43,149 nucleotides of DNA from the NCBI GenBank assembly GCA_013214205.1, contig JABSPQ010000168.1:1-43149 (forward strand), written 5' to 3'. The stretch comes from Flavobacteriales bacterium. GTDB taxonomy: Bacteria > Bacteroidota > Bacteroidia > DT-38. Below, in pieces: positions 6,381 to 15,525 of this stretch (its first letter is position 1; each line of letters starts with the position of its first letter). The notes beneath the pieces were generated by a model. That model saw only the letters and a list, made by a program, of their open reading frames with translations, did not search any database and had not been told where the DNA came from. The position numbers and the translations under genes are program-made.

Positions 6381-8336
6381 TTACTTGATAATTACCCTAG
6401 TTAACTGCGCTGAAATCTGTTTCTGCGCCTCCATCAACAAAATTTGAGTTTGAAGTAACTCTTGTAAATCGTCGTGATTGGATGTCTTCATTTTATCCTG
6501 ATTGGCGATGAGCAGTTCTTCAACTTGTTTCATCTTCAAGGAGTTAACTGAATTAACAACAGACTGTTTTAGAATCGCTTCTTCTGTAGTAACAAATATC
6601 TGATGTTTCTCTTCCCAGTTTTTACTCAAGGAATGTGGCGAAGAAAGTAAGTCGACAACAGTGGAAGCGATGTCTCTGTTTTCGTGCTGAATAAAAAATT
6701 GCTCTTTAGGTAAGTCAGTTCCATTTTTAATTGCCTTTTCAAATTCCTGAATAATGAATTGATAGGATTTGGGTTTGAAAATAATATTGTCGGTTTGCAA
6801 ATCGGCAATAATAAAATCTGCAACCCGATGTACAGTTTCTTCCTCCTCTCCGTCCTCGTTCGTTTCGAAAAAATGAATGTTTTTATCACCATGTTCCATC
6901 AGCAAACGCATCAAATCTTTTTCCTGATACTCAGCCGAAAAGCCAGTTTCCTTTTGCTGTGTCGATCTATTTGATCGCAGATCAACTACTTCTTCATATC
7001 GGCTCTTTCTATCTGGTTGGCGAGATTCATAGAACTTGTTCTCTCTAACCTTTCCGACTTCCTGGTACAAAGATTCTTGTTCTACTTCCAGCACATTCCA
7101 GCACATCTTAATGTATTCGTCTCTAATAATTCTGTCGGGAATTACCGCGATGGTAGCTGCAATATCCTTAATCATACCGGCTTTGGCAACAGGGTCGTTT
7201 TCTTTTCCTTCCAATAAAAGCTTAGACTTAAACAGAATAAAATCTTTGCTGTTTGTGGCGATGAAATCCTTCATGCCCTCACCACCTAATTTCTTGGCTT
7301 GAGAATCGGGATCTTCTCCATCTGGAAAAGTAACCACTTTAACATTGAGGCCCTGCTCTAAAATCATGTCGATGCCCCTAAACGAAGCTTTGATTCCAGC
7401 GGTATCACCATCAAAAAGCATGGTAATGTTATTAGAAAATCTTTTAATTAAGGAAATTTGCTCCGTGGTAAGCGATGTACCAGACGACGCTACCACGTTT
7501 TCTATACTTACTTGGTGTAAAGAAATTACATCTGTATAGCCTTCAACCAAATAGCACAAATCGGCATTGATGATTGCTTTTTTGGCGTGATACATACCAT
7601 AGAGTACTTTGCTCTTAGAGTAAATGTCGCTTTCGGGAGAGTTTACATACTTGGCAGCTTTTTTATCGTTCTGTAAAATTCGGCCGCCAAAGCCCAATAC
7701 TTTTCCAGTAAGGTTGTGAATCGGGAACATTACACGGCCTTTAAATCTGTCGAAATTTCTATCGCCCTTGGCAATCGTTAAACCCGACTTCACCATATTG
7801 TCTATGTTGTAGCCAGCCTTTAAAGCCGTTTTGGTAAACGCATCGAAAGAATCTATGCAATAGCCCAATTCAAACTTTTCGATCATTTCGTCGCTAACTT
7901 TTCTTTCTTTGAAATAGCTTAAACCGATTGCCTTTCCTTCCTTGGATTTATGTAGATTTTCTTGAAAGTTGGTATTGGCAAAATTGGTGACAACAAACAA
8001 GCCGTCGCGCTCATTTTGTTTGAGAACTTCCTCAGGCGTTTGTTCCTTTTCTTCAATGTGAATAGCGTATTTCTGAGCGAGGTATTTTAATGCTTCGGGA
8101 TACGAATAATTCTCGTGTTGCATAATGAAATTCACCGAATTACCTCCTTCGCCACAACCAAAACACTTAAAGATTCCTTTTGCCACCGAAACGGTAAATG
8201 AAGGTGTTTTCTCATCGTGAAACGGACAGTTCCCGATCATGTTTACCCCACGCTTTTTTAGTTGCACAAAATCGCCCACAACCTCTTCTATGCGGCATGC
8301 ATGGAAGATTTGATCGATGGTTTCTTTAGGTATCAT
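6381..8336 (-). CDS. dnaG: DNA primase
   Basis: This enzyme makes RNA primers for DNA replication. The CHC2 zinc finger is intact (C37-x2-H40-x17-C58-x2-C61). The central TOPRIM core includes YLVEGYTDVISLH and MLFDGDTAGIKAS with its acidic metal-binding residues. From about residue 440 a long, poorly conserved C-terminal region follows, rich in charged and Gln residues, corresponding to the helicase-interaction domain. The total of 651 residues is normal for Bacteroidota. The ATG at 8334-8336 gives MIPKETIDQIFHACRIEEVV, the standard N-terminus. It appears to be transcribed alone or behind the prenyltransferase gene, 70 bases upstream. Confidence 0.95.
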   Translation of the reverse strand: MIPKETIDQIFHACRIEEVVGDFVQLKKRGVNMIGNCPFHDEKTPSFTVSVAKGIFKCFGCGEGGNSVNFIMQHENYSYPEALKYLAQKYAIHIEEKEQTPEEVLKQNERDGLFVVTNFANTNFQENLHKSKEGKAIGLSYFKERKVSDEMIEKFELGYCIDSFDAFTKTALKAGYNIDNMVKSGLTIAKGDRNFDRFKGRVMFPIHNLTGKVLGFGGRILQNDKKAAKYVNSPESDIYSKSKVLYGMYHAKKAIINADLCYLVEGYTDVISLHQVSIENVVASSGTSLTTEQISLIKRFSNNITMLFDGDTAGIKASFRGIDMILEQGLNVKVVTFPDGEDPDSQAKKLGGEGMKDFIATNSKDFILFKSKLLLEGKENDPVAKAGMIKDIAATIAVIPDRIIRDEYIKMCWNVLEVEQESLYQEVGKVRENKFYESRQPDRKSRYEEVVDLRSNRSTQQKETGFSAEYQEKDLMRLLMEHGDKNIHFFETNEDGEEEETVHRVADFIIADLQTDNIIFKPKSYQFIIQEFEKAIKNGTDLPKEQFFIQHENRDIASTVVDLLSSPHSLSKNWEEKHQIFVTTEEAILKQSVVNSVNSLKMKQVEELLIANQDKMKTSNHDDLQELLQTQILLMEAQKQISAQLTRVIIK

Positions 8337-8406
8337 GTGCTTTTTTTACGGGGGTATCTAAGTTAATCAATTACCCTTTAGAAAGGCGACTAATTAAGCG
8401 ATGTTA

Positions 8407-9381
8407 TTATTTTTTTCGATTAACGGTGTAAAGCACCAATTGTTCCAACGAATTTCGGGCTTTGCTTTCGGGGAAAGTCATGAGAACTTCGAGCGCCTTG
8501 TCTTTGTATTCGTGCATTTTCTTTTCGGCATACTCAATGCCACCACTGCTATTTACAAAATCGATGGCCTCCTTTACCTTAGTTCTGTTGGTGTTGTGGT
8601 TTTTAATAATGTTAATGATCCTTCTTTTGTCGCCATTTTGAGCATTGTTAAGCGCATAAATCAAAGGCAAAGTCATTTTTCGTTCCTTAATATCAATGCC
8701 CGTTGGCTTACCAATATCGTCGTAAGAACCATAATCAAAAAGATCATCTTTAATCTGAAACGCAATGCCAGTAAGCAATCCAAATTCGCCCATTCGTTCA
8801 ACATCTTCTTTCTTTTTACTTGCAGAAGAAGCGCCACAACCACAGCAAGAAGCAATAAGCGATGCAGTTTTTTTAGTGATAATGTCGAAGTAAACAGGTT
8901 CTTCAATATCTAAATTTCTTGCTTTTTCAATCTGAAGTAATTCGCCTTCACTCATCTCTCTAACCGCTTGAGAAACAATTCGGAGTAAATCGAAATCCCC
9001 GTTATCAACCGAAAGTAGGAGACCACGCGATAATAAATAGTCGCCCACTAAAACAGCAATCTTATTTTTCCAAAGGGCATTAATCGAAAAGAATCCTCGT
9101 CTTTCGTTCGAATCATCAATTACATCATCGTGAACTAAGGTAGCCGTGTGAAGCAATTCAATTAAAGAAGCAGCGCGGTAAGTAGCATCGGTGATTTCGC
9201 CAACGGTTTTGGCGCAAAGAAAAACAAAGATGGGGCGCAGTTGCTTACCTTTTCGTTTTACAATGTAGTGTGTAATCTTGTCGAGCAAAGAAACATCACT
9301 CTTCATGGAAGCCTTGAATTTTACTTCAAACTCCTCCATTTCTTTTACAATGGGTGCTTTTATTTTGTCTACTGTGCTCAT
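8407..9381 (-). CDS. trans-polyprenyl diphosphate synthase
   Basis: This enzyme adds isopentenyl diphosphate units to an allylic primer to build a long all-trans prenyl chain, probably the menaquinone side chain. In 324 residues it shows GKQLRP (45-50), the first Asp-rich motif DDVIDD (85-90) and the second KDDLFDYG near 215, both required for Mg-diphosphate binding. An inserted Cys/Ser/Ala patch (ASCCGCGASSASKKK) precedes the second motif. Length and motifs fit octaprenyl- or heptaprenyl-type synthases better than farnesyl synthase, but chain length cannot be fixed by eye. It is divergent from the amidohydrolase gene and, with ispD and ispG elsewhere in the window, belongs to isoprenoid metabolism. 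Confidence 0.9.
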   Translation of the reverse strand: MSTVDKIKAPIVKEMEEFEVKFKASMKSDVSLLDKITHYIVKRKGKQLRPIFVFLCAKTVGEITDATYRAASLIELLHTATLVHDDVIDDSNERRGFFSINALWKNKIAVLVGDYLLSRGLLLSVDNGDFDLLRIVSQAVREMSEGELLQIEKARNLDIEEPVYFDIITKKTASLIASCCGCGASSASKKKEDVERMGEFGLLTGIAFQIKDDLFDYGSYDDIGKPTGIDIKERKMTLPLIYALNNAQNGDKRRIINIIKNHNTNRTKVKEAIDFVNSSGGIEYAEKKMHEYKDKALEVLMTFPESKARNSLEQLVLYTVNRKK

Positions 9382-9447
9382 GCTATTTTGCCCTCATCCA
9401 AAAGTACAATAACGGAATCTAAATCACATGTCTTATTTTTGATCACC

Positions 9448-10617
9448 ATGAATAAAATATCTGCCGATTATATTTACACTTTAACCCAACCTCCAATTAA
9501 AAATGGTGTTGTGGTTGTGGATGATAACGGAACTGTAGTAGAAGTTTTAGAAAGCAGAGCAGGCGTTGACGACGTTGAAATTTACCAAGGAATAATTTGC
9601 CCCGGGTTTGTAAACACGCATTGCCACCTAGAACTGTCGTATTTAAAAGACAAAGTAGCCACAGGAACTGGAATTGCCGATTACATTTTGGCCGTTCAAA
9701 AGTTAAAAAGCGAAGGTGATGAGGTAAAGTTAGCCGCGATTGAAGCTGCCGATAAAGAAATGATTGAAAACGGAATTGTGGCCGTGGGAGACATCTCGAA
9801 CACGAATGTTTCTTTTTCTCAAAAGCTAAAAAGTGAAATTAAGTACCACACTTTTATTGAGGTATTCGGATTTAACCCAGATTACGCCCAACCAATTATT
9901 GAAGGAGCAAAAGAAACTGCCAAAGAATTAATAGCAATGAGTCTCGATTGGTCTATTGTGCCACATTCGCCCTATTCCGTTTCCGAAAAACTGTTTGACG
10001 AGATCATGGAATTTGCCAAGAGCGCATATTCTCCAATGTGCGTGCACAATCAGGAAAGTGAAGCTGAGAACGAAATGTTTTTAAAAGGCACTGGCAACTT
10101 GATTGAGATGAAGAAGGCTATGGGAACCGAGGTGCCTTCATGGAAATCTACTGGGAATAGAGCCATTGAAACCACCATTAATAATTTGGCTTCGGAGAAT
10201 AACTTGTTACTGGTTCATAACACTTTTACCAATGTGGAAGACATGCAGTTTGCGCAAAGTAAATCGGATTATTTGTACTGGTGCATGTGCCCAAACGCAA
10301 ATATGTATATAGAAGGCGCCTTGCCAGATGTCTATATGTTTGAAGACGCAGGCGTGAAAATCACACTTGGAACAGATAGTTTAGGATCTAATTATTCGCT
10401 TTCTATTTTAGATGAAATGAAAACGATTTCGAAATACTATAATCAAGTTACACTTGAGAGTTTACTTACTTGGGGTTGTAAAAATGGCGCAGAATTTTTG
10501 GGTCACGAAAGCTCTTTGGGTACAATTGAAGTTGGTAAAAAACCTGGCCTTAACTTAATTAGTGGATTGCAACAAGGTCTGCTAACAAAGGAGAGCAGGG
10601 TAACTAAGCTACAGTAG
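9448..10617 (+). CDS. amidohydrolase-superfamily metal hydrolase (deaminase-like)
   Basis: A 389-residue member of the metal-dependent amidohydrolase superfamily, nearest in appearance to the chlorohydrolase/guanine deaminase group. The metal-binding signs are NTHCHLEL (H58, H60), VPHSPYSVS, VHNQESEAEN and TLGTDSLGSN. A small beta-sandwich is formed by the N- and C-terminal ends (IICPGF, LGTIEVGKKPGLNLI). The start is taken at ATG 9448 (MNKISADYIYTL). An upstream start at 9241 would add 69 residues that lie antisense over the prenyltransferase gene and look non-coding. The substrate is unknown. Aminodeoxyfutalosine deaminase is in the same superfamily, but nothing here supports that assignment. 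Probably cytoplasmic. Confidence 0.85.
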   Translation: MNKISADYIYTLTQPPIKNGVVVVDDNGTVVEVLESRAGVDDVEIYQGIICPGFVNTHCHLELSYLKDKVATGTGIADYILAVQKLKSEGDEVKLAAIEAADKEMIENGIVAVGDISNTNVSFSQKLKSEIKYHTFIEVFGFNPDYAQPIIEGAKETAKELIAMSLDWSIVPHSPYSVSEKLFDEIMEFAKSAYSPMCVHNQESEAENEMFLKGTGNLIEMKKAMGTEVPSWKSTGNRAIETTINNLASENNLLLVHNTFTNVEDMQFAQSKSDYLYWCMCPNANMYIEGALPDVYMFEDAGVKITLGTDSLGSNYSLSILDEMKTISKYYNQVTLESLLTWGCKNGAEFLGHESSLGTIEVGKKPGLNLISGLQQGLLTKESRVTKLQ

Positions 10618-10629
10618 TTCCCGTTATTT

Positions 10630-10647
10630 AATCCGTTCACGGATTTT
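10630..10647. terminator. weak hairpin between convergent genes
   Basis: AATCCG (10630-10635) pairs with CGGATT (10640-10645) across TTCA, followed by two more T. It lies between the amidohydrolase stop and the stop of the minus-strand gene at 10660. With only six pairs and a short T run, its function as a terminator is uncertain. Confidence 0.35.
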
Positions 10648-10659
10648 ACAATCGCATTT

Positions 10660-11328
10660 TTAACAGGTTCTATGAACAAAGATCATGTCGCTAATTTCTT
10701 CTTCCGAAGTATATTTCATATTTATTTGAGTCATAGAATCGGGACAAAATACATTGTTCAGTACTTTTTCTTGATCTTCTTTAGTCCAATCAACAAACTT
10801 TTTAGACTTTAATTTAAAGATGTAATCTCGAAGTTTACTAATCAGTTTCAATTTAACAACTAGGAAAACGATGATTACAAAAACAATTAATCCGAAGAAC
10901 AAGAAATTGCTATCATTCTTTTGATCGCGTTGTTTTAAACCTAGTTCTTCCAATTGTTTAAACGTGGTTGTTTTCGACTCATTTTCAGTATTTTTCAAAT
11001 ATGCATTAAACAGAATGTCTTGATTTACCTCAGCTTGTAATATCAATATTAAACTGTCGTAGCCACCTTTATAAAAGGTCACTTCATGATGCATGCCATA
11101 TGGAGCTAACCCCAAATGCTGAGAATAAGTCCCCGATTCATCAGATTTTAAGTTGTAATGCCTATTAAAACCAATGCCAATCTGTTCGTACATGCCTCTA
11201 CCTTCAGTTTGTTTAAGCTGTTTGCCAATTTGCTCACTCAGTAGTTCTATTTCAACGTTTGGAAGAGCAGTAGTATCGGTATTGGAAACTATATATGTAT
11301 ATCCAGAAATGGTAGGTATTTCGTACAT
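10660..11328 (-). CDS. uncharacterised membrane-anchored protein with a disturbed N-terminus
   Basis: I do not recognise this protein. From the first ATG (11326-11328) it has 222 residues. A soluble, probably periplasmic part (about 1-140) is followed by a transmembrane helix, FLFFGLIVFVIIVFLVVKL, and a basic cytoplasmic tail. Upstream of the ATG the same frame stays open to 11397 and encodes a second hydrophobic helix, KKFWIYLIPTFVFLVFIGYY, that should belong to the protein. That stretch contains no ATG, GTG or TTG. In the other frame TTG-AAA-AAA precedes it across an A7 tract (T tract 11392-11398), so one base less would give a normal start. The true gene probably begins near 11405 and is frameshifted, or the read has an extra base. 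No clear operon partner. Confidence 0.6.
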   Translation of the reverse strand: MYEIPTISGYTYIVSNTDTTALPNVEIELLSEQIGKQLKQTEGRGMYEQIGIGFNRHYNLKSDESGTYSQHLGLAPYGMHHEVTFYKGGYDSLILILQAEVNQDILFNAYLKNTENESKTTTFKQLEELGLKQRDQKNDSNFLFFGLIVFVIIVFLVVKLKLISKLRDYIFKLKSKKFVDWTKEDQEKVLNNVFCPDSMTQINMKYTSEEEISDMIFVHRTC

Positions 11329-11784
11329 TTTGTAAACATAATAGCCAATGAATACAAGGAATACGAATGTGGGTATAAGATATATCCAGAATTTTTTTCA
11401 AACTCAGTCTAAAACTTGTTTTGGTTCTTTTTTGTGCTGCAAGTTAAAAAATAATCAGGTTTCGATTCAATTGATAAAAATACATTCGATAGACTTTAAT
11501 TTGAGATTTTGTTAGGTAATATTGCTTGCATGTAAGGTGTTGAAATACAGTAATTAATAAGAATTATAATGGAATTATTTTTACGATAATTGACAATTAT
11601 TTAGCAAAATCGAGATGTAATGCAAATAATCCATACCGTTCATCGATTAAAGGCTTCATCTCGTCGAAATAATCAAGTGGTTGTAGCTTATAGGTGTACA
11701 TTTATTAACGATATGTATGAAATTTTGTAGTCTTTTACAAGAGGCGATACGTACAAGTAAATTTTTTTTACAAAAAGAAGCTAA
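11329..11784. other. 456-base gap between divergent genes
   Basis: The first 70 bases hold the out-of-start N-terminal extension of the minus-strand membrane protein. A 34-codon minus-strand ORF is annotated separately at 11597-11701. The rest is very AT-rich. TACATTTA (11697-11704) resembles a -7 box for the plus-strand T9SS gene but lacks a properly spaced -33 TTG. I see no convincing terminator, repeat or RNA gene here. Confidence 0.6.
11597..11701 (-). CDS. possible 34-residue ORF or gene remnant
   Basis: ATG 11699-11701 to TAA 11597-11599 encodes a peptide beginning MYTYKLQPLDYFDEMKPLID and ending LHLDFAK. Its composition (mixed acidic, aromatic and hydrophobic residues) looks like ordinary protein rather than random translation of AT-rich DNA. 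I cannot match it to a family. It could be the start of a decayed gene, since nothing recognisable continues after its stop. Confidence 0.25.
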   Translation of the reverse strand: MYTYKLQPLDYFDEMKPLIDERYGLFALHLDFAK

Positions 11785-14700
11785 GTGATTAAGTATTTTA
11801 AAATTCTTGTAATATTATTAATCCCAACTTTCGGGTTTTCTCAAACTGGCCCTGGTGGGGTTCTTGATGCCACTAGTGCAACCGATAATCTGGTTCTTTG
11901 GCTAGATGCTAATGTTGGAGTTGAAGGGGCTGCTGGAGATGATTGTGAAGATGACGATGATGTAGTAATATGGCATGATCAATCTGGGTACGATAACGAT
12001 GCTACGCCAGGAAACTCTCCTTCATATAAAGCAATTGGAAATCTAGACGAAATTAATGGGCGTCCACAGATTTTCTTTGATGGAACTAATGAGTATTTGT
12101 CGGTTGCAGATGATGCCAGTTTAAATCCCGATGGAATAACAATTTTTGTAGTGGCTGATTTGGATGGGCCGAATAATGCATGGGAATCCATCTTGATGAA
12201 GTCAGATGATGATAATTGGGACACTGGATACGGTATTGGTAGAGAGAAGGATAAAGATAAATTTTTCGGAGTTGCTGATAATAAGTATGTTTATTGGGAC
12301 AACTTTACTGAGGGGACCTCATACATGTTAACTCTGGAACATGATAATAACGCGGCTGGAATGAATCAACCTCAATTTTGGGGAGATGGAGATTTTGAGG
12401 ACTCTAATATGGGAAAGGGAGTAATTAACGATGCTGGAAGTGACCTAATGATAGGAGCGAGTGTTTGTAATGGGCCTGTTGCATGCGAGTATATTAAAGG
12501 CAATGTAGCTGAAGTAATAATATTGAATTCTCCAGCAACAGAGGTACAAAGAATAATAATTCATAATTATTTGTCTGCAAAGTATGATGTGGATTGCGTA
12601 GATTATAACTATTACGGAGAAGATGAAACTGTAGATAATCATGATTACGATGTGGCTGGAATTGGACAAGCAACAGATGGATCGAGTCAAACAGATTCTA
12701 AGGGAACAGGTTGGGTTCAAATAAATAATGCATCCTCTCTTGGTAATGACGACTTTTTATTTTGGGGGCATGATGGTGACGATATTACCTCCGAAGAAAC
12801 TACTGATATACCTGGAGGTACTACAAACAGATGTAGCCGAGACTGGAGTGTTAGTCACCGTAATGATGTAGGTACGGTAGATTTGCAATTCGACTGTTCG
12901 GATTTTATTATCGGAGATCCAGCGGACTTGCAATTATTAATATCTACCGATAACGACTATTCAGCCAATGGTGCTGCTCATACAACAGGGCTGTCTTATG
13001 ACACGACAAATCATGTTGTAACTTTTACTGGTGTTGACTTTACAGATAACGACCATTTTACCCTGGGTTCATCGAGTAACCAAAATGTATTTGGAGGAAT
13101 CTATTATTCTATTGCCAACGGTGATATGAACTCTATAGATTCGTGGGCAATAACACGAGGCGGAGTTGATTGTAATTGTGCACCATCTGGAGGCAAAAGC
13201 GCAATAATTACTACGCATACAATGGATATGCAAAACGATGTTTACTTGCGTAATTTAAAGGTTGAAACAGGTACCCTGCAATGGACAACAGCAAACGACC
13301 GTTTGACGTTAGGAAATGGAGGAAGTCTTAACGTTAACGCTGGTGGATTGTTAGATGGCAACGGTAGAAGCCATTCGGAGATTTATCTTGCTGGATCAAC
13401 TGACAAGAACGTGATATTGCAAGGGGTTGGAGATCGAATTGTGGATGTTGAGAGGATTTATGTTACCAATACGGCCACTACTACATTCAGCGGAACAGGT
13501 AACCTTGAGCTGAATTATCTATTTGGATTGTATGGGGATAATGCTACTGCAGTTAACAGTCTCACAGGCTTATTAACTGCTGGGATAATTAGATTCGACA
13601 GTGACAATTGTACTTTTACAAATGCTGCCGATGCAGAACTCATTTTGAATGACATAAACCTTATAGCTACTGGAAGTATTTTTACAAACGCGGGAATAAC
13701 TACCTTAAATGACGACTTAAGATGTGGTGCTGTTACAGGTGCTTTTACAGTTACCAATACCGGCACAATGACAGTTACAGACGAAATTAACCCGAATTCT
13801 ACTGTATCGATAATCAATAATTCAGGAACGTTTACTCATTCAGGAGATTACAACAATGCTACCTCCTTAACTGTAAATAACCTAAATGGCGCTATCTGGA
13901 CAAGTTCTGCCACAGATCACACAGATGTTACTTACGATTGTGATGTAGCTACCAATACTTTCATTTTGAACAAGGCCGGTACACAGGATGTTGGTGTTGT
14001 TGCAGGAGGGTTCTATAACCTTACTATTCAAGGAGCTTCAGGTACAAAAAGTCCAGACGGTGATATAACTGTACTTAACGATTTTAGCATTGGAGGCGGA
14101 GCAATAGTTGATTTAAGTACCAGTTCAGCTAATATTACAGTTGCTGGTAATTTCATTAACAATAGTTCCGATGCAGGTGGCGGACTAACAGGAGGAAGTC
14201 AAGCGATAATTCTGAACGGAAGTGCGCTTCAAACTATTTCGGGTAGCGCCACAACAGTATTCAACGATCTTACTATTACCAATACCGTCACCAACTCAGA
14301 TGGTGTGAGACTAAGCGCCGATATCCAAGTTGATGGAACGTTAACAATGACAATGAGCAACGGTGGAGACTTCTTGTTAAACGGGCAAAACATTACCATT
14401 GGAACAAACGGAACGGTATCTGGCGAAAGTAGCGATGATCATATTTACGGTACAACGGGGAGTATAATACACATTATAGACATGTCGGCCACAACTACAT
14501 TGTATGATGATATAGCAGGTCTAGGGATAGCAATTCAAACAGGAGGATCCCAAGTTCCTGCCTCCACTACCATTACCCGAACACACGCAGTTGAATCAGT
14601 AAATGGCAATACATCCATATTAAGAGCATTTGATATCAGTACAACCAATTCAGGAAGTCTGAATGCCAACCTAAGAATCTCTTACTTCGATAGCGAACTC

Positions 14701-15402
14701 AACGGACAGCCAAGCTCGAGCGTTGATATGGCACTATGGAGATATGATGGAGCAGATTGGAACTGGAGAGGAGGAACCTTTACCGAAAATGGAGATTACG
14801 ACCAACTTACAGTTAGGTACATAAACACATTTTCTAAATGGACACCAAGTGATACAAGTACATCTCCATTGCCAATTGAACTGTTGTCGTTTAGTGCAGA
14901 ACCAGAAAACGAAGAAGTAAACGTATCCTGGACAACAGCAACAGAAACAAACAACGATTACTTTAGCATAGAAAGATCGAAAGATGGAATTAATTGGGAA
15001 TTAATTGTAATGGTGGATGGAGAAACAAGGAGCCAGGCAAACCTTTCGTACGAATATACCGATTACAACCCATATAGCGGCACATCGTACTACAGAATAA
15101 GCCAAACCGACCTAGACGGAACCAGCGAAACCTTCGATCCAGTTGCTATAAGCATGAGTGACCTAGAAATGAAGAAAATCTTAATATTCCCCAACCCAAC
15201 ATCAGCCGACATAACCATAGTTGGCAACAGCTTCCAGCTAAAAAACATAACCTTCTATAACCAAATGGGTCAAAACGTCACAGCCCAAATAACGCTAATC
15301 AGCAAAAACGACCAAAGATCAATATACGACCTATCCCAACTAAACGAAGGAATCTACTTCGTCAGAACAAACACCTCCTTCCACAAAATTATCAAAAATT
15401 AG
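11785..15402 (+). CDS. large secreted LamG-like protein with T9SS C-terminal sorting domain
   Basis: A 1205-residue secreted protein. The GTG start gives a clean signal peptide (MIKYFKILVILLIPTFGFSQ), followed by TGPGGVLDA. Residues about 25-270 look like a concanavalin/LamG-type jellyroll (LVLWLDANVG, GNVAEVIILN, YLSAKYDVDC). The next block includes YDVAGIGQATDGS and FLFWGHDGDD. About residues 440-980 are low-complexity beta-rich sequence full of Thr, Asn, Gly and Ser, suggesting a beta-helix or repeated strands. LPIELLSFSAEPE begins the conserved pre-CTD module, and a type A T9SS sorting domain ends the protein (IFPNPTSADITI ... LNEGIYFVRTN ... HKIIKN). It is expected at the cell surface; ligand or substrate unknown. 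The gene at 32439-34337 is a paralogue. The last ~500 bases have base composition unlike the rest. Confidence 0.88.
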   Translation: MIKYFKILVILLIPTFGFSQTGPGGVLDATSATDNLVLWLDANVGVEGAAGDDCEDDDDVVIWHDQSGYDNDATPGNSPSYKAIGNLDEINGRPQIFFDGTNEYLSVADDASLNPDGITIFVVADLDGPNNAWESILMKSDDDNWDTGYGIGREKDKDKFFGVADNKYVYWDNFTEGTSYMLTLEHDNNAAGMNQPQFWGDGDFEDSNMGKGVINDAGSDLMIGASVCNGPVACEYIKGNVAEVIILNSPATEVQRIIIHNYLSAKYDVDCVDYNYYGEDETVDNHDYDVAGIGQATDGSSQTDSKGTGWVQINNASSLGNDDFLFWGHDGDDITSEETTDIPGGTTNRCSRDWSVSHRNDVGTVDLQFDCSDFIIGDPADLQLLISTDNDYSANGAAHTTGLSYDTTNHVVTFTGVDFTDNDHFTLGSSSNQNVFGGIYYSIANGDMNSIDSWAITRGGVDCNCAPSGGKSAIITTHTMDMQNDVYLRNLKVETGTLQWTTANDRLTLGNGGSLNVNAGGLLDGNGRSHSEIYLAGSTDKNVILQGVGDRIVDVERIYVTNTATTTFSGTGNLELNYLFGLYGDNATAVNSLTGLLTAGIIRFDSDNCTFTNAADAELILNDINLIATGSIFTNAGITTLNDDLRCGAVTGAFTVTNTGTMTVTDEINPNSTVSIINNSGTFTHSGDYNNATSLTVNNLNGAIWTSSATDHTDVTYDCDVATNTFILNKAGTQDVGVVAGGFYNLTIQGASGTKSPDGDITVLNDFSIGGGAIVDLSTSSANITVAGNFINNSSDAGGGLTGGSQAIILNGSALQTISGSATTVFNDLTITNTVTNSDGVRLSADIQVDGTLTMTMSNGGDFLLNGQNITIGTNGTVSGESSDDHIYGTTGSIIHIIDMSATTTLYDDIAGLGIAIQTGGSQVPASTTITRTHAVESVNGNTSILRAFDISTTNSGSLNANLRISYFDSELNGQPSSSVDMALWRYDGADWNWRGGTFTENGDYDQLTVRYINTFSKWTPSDTSTSPLPIELLSFSAEPENEEVNVSWTTATETNNDYFSIERSKDGINWELIVMVDGETRSQANLSYEYTDYNPYSGTSYYRISQTDLDGTSETFDPVAISMSDLEMKKILIFPNPTSADITIVGNSFQLKNITFYNQMGQNVTAQITLISKNDQRSIYDLSQLNEGIYFVRTNTSFHKIIKN

Positions 15403-15491
15403 GCTAGAACCCAGTAAAGAATAGCACGTTAGACTAAATCGTTAGTAAACATAAAGGCCAAAGGCAAAAACTGCGCCTTGCGCATATATCA

Positions 15492-15513
15492 TCCCTCTCT
15501 AAATAGAGAGGGA
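15492..15513. repeat. perfect 9-bp inverted repeat between convergent genes
   Basis: TCCCTCTCT (15492-15500) and AGAGAGGGA (15505-15513) form a perfect stem with an AAAT loop. No T run follows on either strand. The sequence is followed by GGAGGGAGAG, which could compete for the same CCCTCTC arm. It may be a transcription end, or a copy of a short dispersed intergenic repeat; the second idea cannot be tested in this window. Confidence 0.55.
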
Positions 15514-15525
15514 CAGGAGGGAGAG

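Noticed and set aside
8401-8913. 170-residue plus-strand ORF
   Set aside because: It lies antisense inside the polyprenyl synthase gene, whose catalytic motifs are clear on the minus strand.
9241-9447. 69-residue N-terminal extension of the amidohydrolase
   Set aside because: It is antisense to the 5' end of the prenyltransferase gene, with Phe/Cys-rich, non-protein-like composition.
9448-10617. Assignment as aminodeoxyfutalosine deaminase (futalosine menaquinone route)
   Set aside because: Superfamily membership alone is insufficient, and no other futalosine-pathway gene is in the window.
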